DNA from: Brevundimonas sp. NIBR11
Lineage (GTDB): Bacteria; Pseudomonadota; Alphaproteobacteria; Caulobacterales; Caulobacteraceae
Assembly: GCF_027912535.1 (NCBI RefSeq)
Contig: NZ_CP115465.1
Coordinates: forward strand, 231,001 to 295,000
DNA length: 64,000 bases
Reading direction: 5' to 3'
Position 1 is the stretch's first letter. Every line of letters begins with the position of its first letter. This document shows positions 45,189 to 52,673 of this stretch, piece after piece. The notes under the pieces were generated by a model. The model saw only the letters and a list, made by a program, of their open reading frames with translations, was not told the origin of the DNA and did not search any database. Position numbers and translations under genes: made by a program.

Positions 45189-46490
45189 ATGACCCGATCA
45201 CGCACGCGCGCCATCTTCACCTCGCTCAGCCTCTGGGTCATGGTCGCCCTGGTCGGAGGCCTGGCGGCGGGCGCGGCGGCGCAAGCGTATGGCCTCCCCG
45301 GCGGCCACGGGACGGTCGCCGTTATCGACGCCCTGGGCCAACTCTGGCTCAACGCCTTGCGCATGACGATCATCCCCCTGGTCTTCAGCCTGCTGGTCAC
45401 AGGCATCGCCTCGATCGCCGACGCGGCCGCGACGGGGCGACTGGCTCTGAAGGCCGTCATCGTCTTCGCCGTCCTGCTGGTCGGGGCGGTGATCTACGCC
45501 TTCGCCTCGTCGCTCGGTCTCCATGCGCTGTGGCCCATCGGCGCAGAGGGCTCCGCCGCCCTTCTGGCCGGCGCTCCGCCGGAGGCCGCGCGCGAGGTGG
45601 CCGCCAATGTCGGAGGCGGCGGCTTCGGCGCCTTCCTGACCAGCCTGGCTCCCGCCAATCCCATCCGCGCCGCCGCCGACGACGCCATCCTGGCCATCGT
45701 CGTCTTCGCCATCGCCTTCGGTTTCGCCAACACCCGGCTGGAGGCCCGCCTGCGCCAGCCCATCGCCACCTTCTTCGAGGCCGTCTCCAACACCATGATC
45801 GTCATCGTCCAGTGGGTGCTGGCGGTGGCGCCGTTCGGCGTCTTCACCCTGGCCTTCGGCGTGGGCCTGCGCGCCGGCCTCGGCGCCGCAGGGGTGCTGG
45901 GCCACTATATCGCCCTGGTCTGCCTCAGCCTGATCGGCCTGATCCTTCTGACCTACGGGGTCGCCACCCTGGCCGGCCGCATCGGCCTCGGCCGCTTCGC
46001 GCAAGGGATCGCCCCGGCCCAGGTCGTCGCCTTCTCGACCCAGTCCTCGCTCGCCTGCCTGCCCATCATGGTGGAGCGCGCCGTGGGCCGCCTCGGCGTC
46101 TCCAGCGCCACCGCCGGCCTCGTCCTGCCGCTGGCGGTCGCCGTCTTCCGCATCACCAGTCCCGTCGCGAACCTCGCCGTCGTCATCTACGTCGCCCGGC
46201 TGACGGGCACGGAGATCACCACCGCCTCCATGCTGGCCGGAGGCTTTGCCGCCCTCGCCGTCAGCGTCGGCACCGTGGGCCTGCCGGGACAGGTCAGCTT
46301 CTTCGCCTCCATCGCCCCCATCTGCCTGGCCATGGGCGTCCCGCTGGAGGTCCTGCCCCTGTTGCTGGCGGTGGAGGTGGTGCCCGACATCTTCCGCACC
46401 GTCGGCAACGTCACCGCCGACCTCGCCGCCGCCCGCATCGTCGAGGGCCGCGACGCCGCCGCCGATCCCGAGGCCGCGGCGGGGATCTGA
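45189..46490 (+). CDS. Dicarboxylate/amino acid:cation symporter (DAACS family)
   Basis: A 433-residue membrane transporter of the GltP/DctA fold, with eight predicted membrane helices and two re-entrant loops. Characteristic pieces: R-M-T-I-I-P-L-V-F-S-L-L (TM2), A-F-S-T-Q-S-S-L-A-C-L-P (hairpin 1, normally serine-rich), and V-G-T-V-G-L-P-G-Q-V-S-F-F-A-S (hairpin 2 region). Substrate is likely a dicarboxylate or acidic/neutral amino acid taken up with Na+ or H+. The usual N-M-D-G-T of TM7 appears replaced by F-R-I-T-S-P-V-A-N, so substrate preference may differ. Confidence 0.85.
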   Translation: MTRSRTRAIFTSLSLWVMVALVGGLAAGAAAQAYGLPGGHGTVAVIDALGQLWLNALRMTIIPLVFSLLVTGIASIADAAATGRLALKAVIVFAVLLVGAVIYAFASSLGLHALWPIGAEGSAALLAGAPPEAAREVAANVGGGGFGAFLTSLAPANPIRAAADDAILAIVVFAIAFGFANTRLEARLRQPIATFFEAVSNTMIVIVQWVLAVAPFGVFTLAFGVGLRAGLGAAGVLGHYIALVCLSLIGLILLTYGVATLAGRIGLGRFAQGIAPAQVVAFSTQSSLACLPIMVERAVGRLGVSSATAGLVLPLAVAVFRITSPVANLAVVIYVARLTGTEITTASMLAGGFAALAVSVGTVGLPGQVSFFASIAPICLAMGVPLEVLPLLLAVEVVPDIFRTVGNVTADLAAARIVEGRDAAADPEAAAGI

Positions 46491-46617
46491 AACAAAAGCG
46501 GCCCGCCCCGGAGCCAGCCAAGGTTCGGAACGAGCCGCGCCGGCGCGGTTGGGGCCAAGGCCGGCAATCCTTGGACGGCGCCAGACCGGCGCCACCTCAA
46601 ACGAAATCGCGCATCCC

Positions 46618-47004
46618 TTAGCGCGCCACGAACTTCAGCTTTTCCAAGGCGGTGGCGGCGCGCAACAGGGCGGTCGCCTCCGCCGTCCGGCCCTGGCTCA
46701 ACAGGCCGGCCGCCCGGCGCACCGCCTCGCTCAGCGCCTGAAACGGATCCATGGCCGGAGCGTCCATGAGGTCTTCCAGGTCAGGCCCCGGACCCTCGAC
46801 CCCGCCCCGGATCGGCTTCAGGTCGATGCGCGCCGCATGGGCCTTGCGCGTCCAGCCTTCGGCCATGGCCCGGCGTCGGAGGTTCGCATAGCCGACGTCG
46901 AACCGCCGCACGAGCGAGGGCGCGGACTCTCCCGCGATATAGGCCTGCCGGACCTGCGCCCAGGTCTCCGGCCCCCGATATTTGCGCAGACGATGGTGCT
47001 CCAT
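46618..47004 (-). CDS. Conserved-looking HTH-containing protein of unknown function
   Basis: A 128-residue protein. The N-terminal part, R-G-P-E-T-W-A-Q-V-R-Q-A-Y-I-A-G-E-S-A, followed by R-R-F-D-V-G-Y-A-N-L-R-R-R-A-M-A-E-G-W, fits a helix-turn-helix like those of small terminase subunits and some regulators. The C-terminal half has A-L-S-E-A-V-R-R-A-A-G-L-L and A-L-L-R-A-A-T-A-L-E-K-L, two helices. A diverged repeat copy lies upstream (47051-47178). ATG 47004 is chosen because the HTH part begins there. Its DNA target is unknown. Confidence 0.65.
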   Translation of the reverse strand: MEHHRLRKYRGPETWAQVRQAYIAGESAPSLVRRFDVGYANLRRRAMAEGWTRKAHAARIDLKPIRGGVEGPGPDLEDLMDAPAMDPFQALSEAVRRAAGLLSQGRTAEATALLRAATALEKLKFVAR

Positions 47005-47050
47005 GCGAACACCCTGCCACGCGCCTGCGTCGAAAACGGTCGCAGGCGGG

Positions 47051-47178
47051 TCTGCACAATCGGCGGGGTTCTGCAGCATTTTGCGCAAGTCGCCGCAACC
47101 GAACCGGTCGGCTTCTGCGGTCGATGCCTGCCGAAACACCGGGAGCGGATCCGAGACCGCACGCAACGCCTGCAGTCG
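47051..47178 (+). repeat. Diverged direct repeat, copy A
   Basis: This 128-bp segment aligns along its length with 48359-48475, in the same orientation. Shared blocks in order: TCTGCA, AAT, GCGG, TTCTGCA, AACCGAA, CGGCTTCTGC, ATGCCTG, CCGAAA, CACCGGGAG and CCTGCA. Copy A has a 9- to 10-bp insertion relative to copy B and several single-base indels. It lies in the space between the 350-residue protein gene and the HTH gene. Confidence 0.7.
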
Positions 47179-47192
47179 AGCCCCGTTGTCAC

Positions 47193-48245
47193 TCAGGCGT
47201 CTGGCGGCCTGACCGGGCGTTCGTCCTGCCAGCAAGGCTCCAGAACCCGGTCCACGGAGTTCGCCCAGTCAACCCAGGGGCCCCCAAACGATGAGAACTG
47301 AATCTCGTGACCGGTCTGGCCTCGACCGGGCGCCCAGAAGATGTGAGGTCCGGGGCCGTCCGCCATCGGCGGGGGCGGAGGGGCGGTCTCTCGAATTCGC
47401 ATTCGACTGGCCTCGTCCAGCGGCAGGATCAAGATGGGAAGCGCCAGGTCATTGGCGGGCCTGAGCACCTCGGTCAGTCCTGAACAGGTTCGACTGTCCG
47501 CCCACTGGATCTGTTCCTGCACCTCCCAGGAATCGAGCGCGCGCCGAACGAAGATGACCGGCTCGGCCGCCGGGTTCGAGGGCCATGCCCCCATCGAGTA
47601 GAACTCGGACACCCACCGTCCGCCACGATGGGTGGCATAGCCGATGACCAGACCGCCGCCCGGGTTATGCGCATGGCTCGCACTGATCCCGATCCTTGGC
47701 GGATGGGGCTGTTCGGGCTCCCGCGCCTGACGACCCCTTTCTTCTCGGGACACCGGATAGGGCTGTGGCCCGACCAGCCGCGGCGTAACGGCCGTCGGTC
47801 CGGTTTGGATACCATGCGCTTGCAGCAAACCGGAGAGTGTCCGGAACCGGGGGGTGGTCACCGTCTCCGGTCGACAAACCGCATCGGCCTGCTTCTGGCG
47901 TTTCGGATCGATCGCCACGCTGACAAAGACGCCGTCGGGATCCGATGTCCGGATCGGATCCGCCACGCCGCTGTAGGTGTATGACCCTCTGACCAGAAAC
48001 GTCCCGTCGGCGCACCGGAAGGCCAGAAACTCGTCGGTCGACGCGGGCGTGGTCCATCGCGTGGCGGCGGTGCCTTGACGATGTTCGGTGTGGACCGCCG
48101 CGAGGACGTAGTCCTTGCCCTCGGGCACGAAGGCGAACCCGACGTTGACGGCGCTGACCTCGCGGTCGCTCGCCTCCGTGACGACCCAGAAGTCTACGCT
48201 CGATTGGACCGCCAAGAGGCTTGCGAGCAGCAGGGCGATGATCAT
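47193..48245 (-). CDS. Exported protein of unknown function flanked by direct repeats
   Basis: A 350-residue protein with an N-terminal signal peptide (I-I-A-L-L-L-A-S-L-L-A-V-Q-S-S). The mature part has beta-strand-like segments (N-V-G-F-A-F-V-P-E-G; F-V-S-V-A-I-D-P) and a Pro-rich stretch (E-T-A-P-P-P-P-P-M). Two cysteines in the central part (F-R-C-A-D-G and V-C-R-P-E) and two further on (R-T-C-S-G, E-P-C-W-Q) suggest disulfides. No family recognised. It is bracketed by the repeat pair at 47051-47178 and 48359-48475. ATG 48245 begins the signal peptide. Confidence 0.65.
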   Translation of the reverse strand: MIIALLLASLLAVQSSVDFWVVTEASDREVSAVNVGFAFVPEGKDYVLAAVHTEHRQGTAATRWTTPASTDEFLAFRCADGTFLVRGSYTYSGVADPIRTSDPDGVFVSVAIDPKRQKQADAVCRPETVTTPRFRTLSGLLQAHGIQTGPTAVTPRLVGPQPYPVSREERGRQAREPEQPHPPRIGISASHAHNPGGGLVIGYATHRGGRWVSEFYSMGAWPSNPAAEPVIFVRRALDSWEVQEQIQWADSRTCSGLTEVLRPANDLALPILILPLDEASRMRIRETAPPPPPMADGPGPHIFWAPGRGQTGHEIQFSSFGGPWVDWANSVDRVLEPCWQDERPVRPPDA

Positions 48246-48358
48246 GCGCACACACCACCACAACGCAGGTCCGCACGCCAGCGTTGAAACGATCCGACGA
48301 CCCGGTCTGCCATCGACAGGCCGACCGTGGTCTCTCCGATGTCAGGGCCAATGCACGA

Positions 48359-48475
48359 TCTGCAGGAATGTGCGGAATTCTGCATGACCGGCCTAACCGA
48401 ATTCACCGGCTTCTGCAGTCAATGCCTGGCCGAAATCACCGGGAGTTGGTCGGTGACTGCAAAGCCTGCAAATCG
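48359..48475 (+). repeat. Diverged direct repeat, copy B (may encode a Cys-rich mini-protein)
   Basis: Partner of 47051-47178. On the plus strand the frame 48351-48542 reads M-H-D-L-Q-E-C-A-E-F-C-M-T-G and then T-G-F-C-S-Q-C-L-A-E-I-T, with four cysteines in a zinc-finger-like arrangement. In copy A the matching reading is broken by frameshifts but G-F-C-G-R-C-L is still readable. The end of copy B overlaps the last dozen codons of the DUF1294 gene on the other strand. Confidence 0.65.
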
Positions 48476-48771
48476 CTTGGCATCCACCCGCTCAGCAACC
48501 ACCAGACGATCCCCGCGACCGCCGCCAGATGGATCAGGATGACAAGCCCCAGCTCGGTCCGGAATGGTTCCTTGCGCGTCTTGTGACGCAACAGGTGCTG
48601 ACCTAGCCACGCGCCGAAACCGCCAAACAGGGCCGCCGTCAGCAGCGTCGCCTCGGGCGTGCGTCGGTGACCGGCCTTAGCCGCCCGCTTGTCCTGCCAG
48701 AACCGCACGAAAGCATGCAGGTTGGCGAGGGCCAGACCGATCAGAAACAGATCGATCCGGCTCATCGGCAT
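48436..48771 (-). CDS. DUF1294 family membrane protein
   Basis: A 111-residue protein with three hydrophobic segments (about residues 7-24, 45-60 and 74-95). The family hallmark W-Q-D-K-R-A-A-K-A-G followed by R-x-P-E-x-T-L-L-x-x-A-L-F-G-G, then L-x-R-H-K-T-R-K-x-x-F-R, is clear. Function is unknown in all species. Its ATG overlaps the carB stop (TGATG), so it is translationally coupled to carB. Its 3' end lies in repeat copy B. Confidence 0.8.
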   Translation of the reverse strand: MPMSRIDLFLIGLALANLHAFVRFWQDKRAAKAGHRRTPEATLLTAALFGGFGAWLGQHLLRHKTRKEPFRTELGLVILIHLAAVAGIVWWLLSGWMPSDLQALQSPTNSR

Positions 48772-51700
48772 CAGTGCGCGAAGGCCTGGATCGGCTTCAC
48801 ATCCAGCGCGTCCGCCCGGATCGCGCCGATCCCCTGCGCCGCCGCGAGGGCGCCGGCCGCCGTTGTATAGTAGGGGATCTTCGACATCAGGGCCGAGCGA
48901 CGCAGGCTGAAGCTGTCCTGCAGCGACTGCTTGCCCTCGGTGGTGTTGATGACCAGCTGGACGTCGCCGTTCTTGATCGCATCGACGATGTTCGGGCGGC
49001 CTTCCAACACCTTCTTCACATAGCCGACCTTCAGCCCCTGGGCCTCCAGATAGGCGTGGGTGCCGCCGGTGGCGATGACCTCGAAGCCTTGGGCCAGCAG
49101 CAGTTTCACCGCCTCGACGATGAAAGGCTTGTCGTCGTCCTTGACCGAGACGAAGGCGCAGCCGGACGTCGGCAGGGTGGTGCCGCCGCCGATCTGGGAC
49201 TTGGCGAAGGCGCGGGCGAAGGCGGGGGCCATGTCGGTCTCGCCCGGACGCTTGAAGTCCAGGCCCATGACCTCGCCGGTCGAACGCATTTCAGGGCCCA
49301 GAATGGTGTCGACCCCGGCGAAACGGGCGAACGGGAAGACCGCCTCCTTGACCGCGATATGGTCGTAGGGCTTGTCGGTCAGGCCGAAGGATTTCAGCGG
49401 CACGCCGGCCATGACCTTGGCGGCGATGGCGGCCACGGGCTGGCCGATGGTCTTGGCGACGAAGGGCGCCGTGCGGCTGGCGCGCGGGTTCACCTCCAGC
49501 ACGAAGATACGCGGTTCTTCGCCGTGCGGCTCTTCGATGGCGAACTGGACGTTCATCAATCCGCGCACCTTCAGCGCCCGCGCCATGGCCTCGGTTTGGC
49601 GCTTCAGTTCGGCGACAGTTTCGGGCTTCAGCGACCACGGCGGCATCGAGCACGCACTGTCGCCCGAGTGGACGCCGGCTTCCTCGATGTGCTCGAGCAC
49701 CCCGGCCACGAAGACCGTCTCGTCGTCGCACAGGGCGTCGACGTCCACCTCGGTGGCGCGGTTCAGATAGTGGTCGATCAGGACCGGATCGTCGCCCGAG
49801 ACCTTCATCGCCTCGCCGACGTAGCGGTCCAGTCCCTCGCGGTCGTGGACGATCATCATCCCGCGTCCGCCCAGAACGTAGGAGGGGCGCAGCACGACCG
49901 GATAGCCGACGCGATCGGCCTCGCGCGCGGCCTCCTCGGCCGAGCGGGCCAGGCCGTTCGGCGGCTGCTTCAGGCCGATGTCGTTCAGCATCTGCTGGAA
50001 CCGCTCGCGGTCCTCGGCCAGGTCGATGGAGTCCAGCGACGTGCCCAGGATCGGAATGCCGTCCTCGTGCAAGGCATGGGCCAGCTTCAGCGGCGTCTGG
50101 CCGCCGAACTGCACCACGACGCCGATCAGTTCGCCGGTCGACCGCTCGACCTCGATCAGCTCCAGCACGTCCTCGGCCGTCAACGGCTCGAAATACAGAC
50201 GGTCGGAGGTGTCGTAGTCGGTTGAAACCGTCTCGGGGTTGCAGTTGACCATGATGCTCTCGACGCCGATGTCCGCAAACGCGAACGCCGCGTGGCAGCA
50301 GCAGTAATCGAACTCGATCCCTTGCCCGATCCGGTTCGGCCCGCCGCCCAGAATTACGGCCTTTTTCAATCCCGTAGGCTCGGATTCGCACACCGGGATC
50401 TGGCCCAGGGCGCCGGTCTCATAGGTCGAATACATGTAGGCGGTGGCCGAGGCGAACTCGGCCGCGCAGGTGTCGATCCGCTTGAAGACGGGACGGACGG
50501 CCAGGCTGCGGCGCGCGGCGCGGACGGCCTTCTCGGTCGAGCCGGTCAGTTGGGCCAGACGGGCGTCGGAGAATCCCTTGGACTTCAGCTTCCTGAACTC
50601 GGTCGGGTCGGTCGGCAGGCCCTGGACCCGGACATGACCCTCGGTGCGGACGATGTCGGCGATCTGGCGCAGGAACCACGGCTCGTAGGAACAGGCGGCG
50701 TTGACCTCCTCGACCGACAGGCCGTGGCGGAAGGCCTGGGCGATGACACGGATGCGGTCGGGCGTCGGCTGGCCCAGCGCCCGCACGACGGCGGCGCGGG
50801 CCGAGGCGTCGTCCTCGACGTCCACCGTGCCGTCGATCTCGATCTCATCGAAGCCCGACAGTCCGGTCTCGAGACCACGCAGGGCCTTCTGCATCGATTC
50901 CTGGAAGGTCCGGCCGATGGCCATGACCTCGCCGACCGACTTCATCGAGGTGCCGAGCAGGGGCTCGGAGCCCGGATATTTCTCGAAGGCGAAGCGGGGG
51001 ATCTTGGTCACCACGTAATCGATCGACGGCTCGAAGCTGGCCGGCGTGACCTGGGTGATGTCGTTCTGCAATTCGTCCAGGGTGTAGCCGACGGCCAGAC
51101 GGGCGGCGACCTTGGCGATGGGAAAGCCGGTGGCCTTGGAGGCCAGGGCGGAGGAGCGCGACACGCGCGGGTTCATCTCGATCACGACCATGCGGCCGTC
51201 GGCCGGATTGATCGCCCACTGCACGTTCGATCCGCCCGTCTCGACGCCGATCTCGCGCAGCACATTGATCGAGCCCGTGCGCATGCGCTGGTACTCTTTA
51301 TCCGTCAGGGTCAGGGCCGGAGCGACCGTGATGCTGTCGCCCGTGTGCACCCCCATCGGATCCACGTTCTCGATGGAGCAGACGATGATGCAGTTGTCCG
51401 CCGTGTCGCGGACCACCTCCATCTCGTACTCCTTCCAGCCCAGCACCGATTCCTCGATCAGCACCTCGGTGGTCGGCGACAGGTCGAGGCCGCGCAGGAC
51501 GATCTCCTCGAACTCCTCGCGGTTATAGGCGATGCCGCCCCCGGTGCCGGCGAGCGTGAACGAGGGGCGGATCACGGCGGGCAGGCCCACGAACTCCAGC
51601 CCGTCCAGCGCCTCTTCCATCGAATGCGCCGCCTTGGAGCGGGGGCTTTCCAGACCCAGCTTGTCCATGGCGTCGCGGAATTTCTGCCGGTCCTCGGCCT

Positions 51701-52073
51701 TGTCGATGACCTCGGCCTTGGCCCCGATCATCTCGACGCCGTACTTGGCCAGGGCGCCCGACGCATCCAGCGCCAGCGCCGTGTTCAGCGCCGTCTGCCC
51801 GCCCATGGTCGGAAGCAGCGCATCCGGCCGCTCCTTGGCGATGATCCGCTCGACGAACTCCGGCGTGATCGGCTCGATATAGGTCGCATCGGCCAGCCCC
51901 GGATCGGTCATGATCGTCGCGGGGTTGGAGTTCACCAGGATGACCCTATATCCCTCGGCCTTCAGCGCCTTGCACGCCTGAACGCCGGAGTAGTCGAACT
52001 CGCAAGCCTGACCGATCACGATCGGCCCCGCCCCGATGATCAGGATGGATTTGATGTCCGTACGTTTCGGCAT
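48771..52073 (-). CDS. carB: Carbamoyl-phosphate synthase large subunit
   Basis: An 1100-residue enzyme that makes carbamoyl phosphate from bicarbonate, two ATP and ammonia delivered by CarA, feeding arginine and pyrimidine synthesis. Two ATP-grasp halves are recognisable by their paired motifs [16 protein letters not shown] and [15 protein letters not shown]. The C-terminal about 140 residues form the allosteric domain (S-V-K-D-D-D-K, G-G-T-H-A-Y-L and I-N-T-T-E-G). Length is standard. GAGGAGG precedes the ATG. It is in one operon with the upstream rraB-like gene (12-bp gap) and the DUF1294 gene. carA lies 7.4 kb away on the other strand. Confidence 0.97.
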   Translation of the reverse strand: MPKRTDIKSILIIGAGPIVIGQACEFDYSGVQACKALKAEGYRVILVNSNPATIMTDPGLADATYIEPITPEFVERIIAKERPDALLPTMGGQTALNTALALDASGALAKYGVEMIGAKAEVIDKAEDRQKFRDAMDKLGLESPRSKAAHSMEEALDGLEFVGLPAVIRPSFTLAGTGGGIAYNREEFEEIVLRGLDLSPTTEVLIEESVLGWKEYEMEVVRDTADNCIIVCSIENVDPMGVHTGDSITVAPALTLTDKEYQRMRTGSINVLREIGVETGGSNVQWAINPADGRMVVIEMNPRVSRSSALASKATGFPIAKVAARLAVGYTLDELQNDITQVTPASFEPSIDYVVTKIPRFAFEKYPGSEPLLGTSMKSVGEVMAIGRTFQESMQKALRGLETGLSGFDEIEIDGTVDVEDDASARAAVVRALGQPTPDRIRVIAQAFRHGLSVEEVNAACSYEPWFLRQIADIVRTEGHVRVQGLPTDPTEFRKLKSKGFSDARLAQLTGSTEKAVRAARRSLAVRPVFKRIDTCAAEFASATAYMYSTYETGALGQIPVCESEPTGLKKAVILGGGPNRIGQGIEFDYCCCHAAFAFADIGVESIMVNCNPETVSTDYDTSDRLYFEPLTAEDVLELIEVERSTGELIGVVVQFGGQTPLKLAHALHEDGIPILGTSLDSIDLAEDRERFQQMLNDIGLKQPPNGLARSAEEAAREADRVGYPVVLRPSYVLGGRGMMIVHDREGLDRYVGEAMKVSGDDPVLIDHYLNRATEVDVDALCDDETVFVAGVLEHIEEAGVHSGDSACSMPPWSLKPETVAELKRQTEAMARALKVRGLMNVQFAIEEPHGEEPRIFVLEVNPRASRTAPFVAKTIGQPVAAIAAKVMAGVPLKSFGLTDKPYDHIAVKEAVFPFARFAGVDTILGPEMRSTGEVMGLDFKRPGETDMAPAFARAFAKSQIGGGTTLPTSGCAFVSVKDDDKPFIVEAVKLLLAQGFEVIATGGTHAYLEAQGLKVGYVKKVLEGRPNIVDAIKNGDVQLVINTTEGKQSLQDSFSLRRSALMSKIPYYTTAAGALAAAQGIGAIRADALDVKPIQAFAH

Positions 52074-52085
52074 CTCAGCCTCCTC

Positions 52086-52388
52086 TCAGTTCGTCACGAC
52101 CGCGCATTCCCAGCCATCGTAGTCCAGCTGGAAGGCCGCGGCCCAGGATTGCATCATGGCGCTGACGGGGGCGAAGGACGCCTCGTCGACCGCCATGGTC
52201 GTTTCAAGAATGGTGGCGTCGTCCTGGCCCTTGGTCAGGAAACCGGCCCGCCGCGCGACCTCGTTGAGGTCATCGTGGTCCCCCTCGCCGTAGAAGAAGA
52301 ACAAGGTATGGCGCGGCGTGATTCCCGTATCCCCATGGGTCATCAGGGCCGCGCGAACCGCGGCGTCCCGTTCCTCATGGTTGATCAC
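52086..52388 (-). CDS. RraB-like ribonuclease E inhibitor family protein
   Basis: A 100-residue acidic protein resembling RraB, which binds RNase E and alters RNA decay in gamma-proteobacteria: H-T-L-F-F-F-Y-G-E-G-D-H-D-D-L-N-E-V-A-R, then A-G-F-L-T, the M-A-V-D-E-A-S-F segment and L-D-Y-D-G-W-E at the end. Family membership is by pattern and the target is unproven here. The start is GTG 52388. It lies 12 bp upstream of carB and probably shares its promoter. Confidence 0.7.
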   Translation of the reverse strand: MINHEERDAAVRAALMTHGDTGITPRHTLFFFYGEGDHDDLNEVARRAGFLTKGQDDATILETTMAVDEASFAPVSAMMQSWAAAFQLDYDGWECAVVTN

Positions 52389-52390
52389 AT

Positions 52391-52673
52391 CGTCGTGCAG
52401 GGTCGTCTCTCGCGCGCGAACGCCGGCGACGCGTCTCGGCGGCCGGTGTCGTTCGGGTTGTCGGTTAAGCGGCCCGTTTAGAGACGGCGGCCCCGCTGAG
52501 CAAGCCGGGTCTGAGGTGACTCTCGCACAACACCTCTCCGCGTCATTGCGTCACGCCGGCCCCAGTCGCGACCGAAATATGGCAATTCAGTTGCAAGATT
52601 ACGCGCTCTAGGGGCAAGATCAGGCACTTCCGCCAGCGCAACTGACGGATCCTGATTTCACGGAGTGACTGTC
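52391..52673. other. Intergenic region with the promoters of the carB operon and the TonB receptor
   Basis: About 280 bp between divergent genes. A short AT-richer stretch (52575-52605) may contain promoter elements, but no -35/-10 pair could be fixed. No operator-type dyad and no riboswitch was recognised. Confidence 0.4.
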
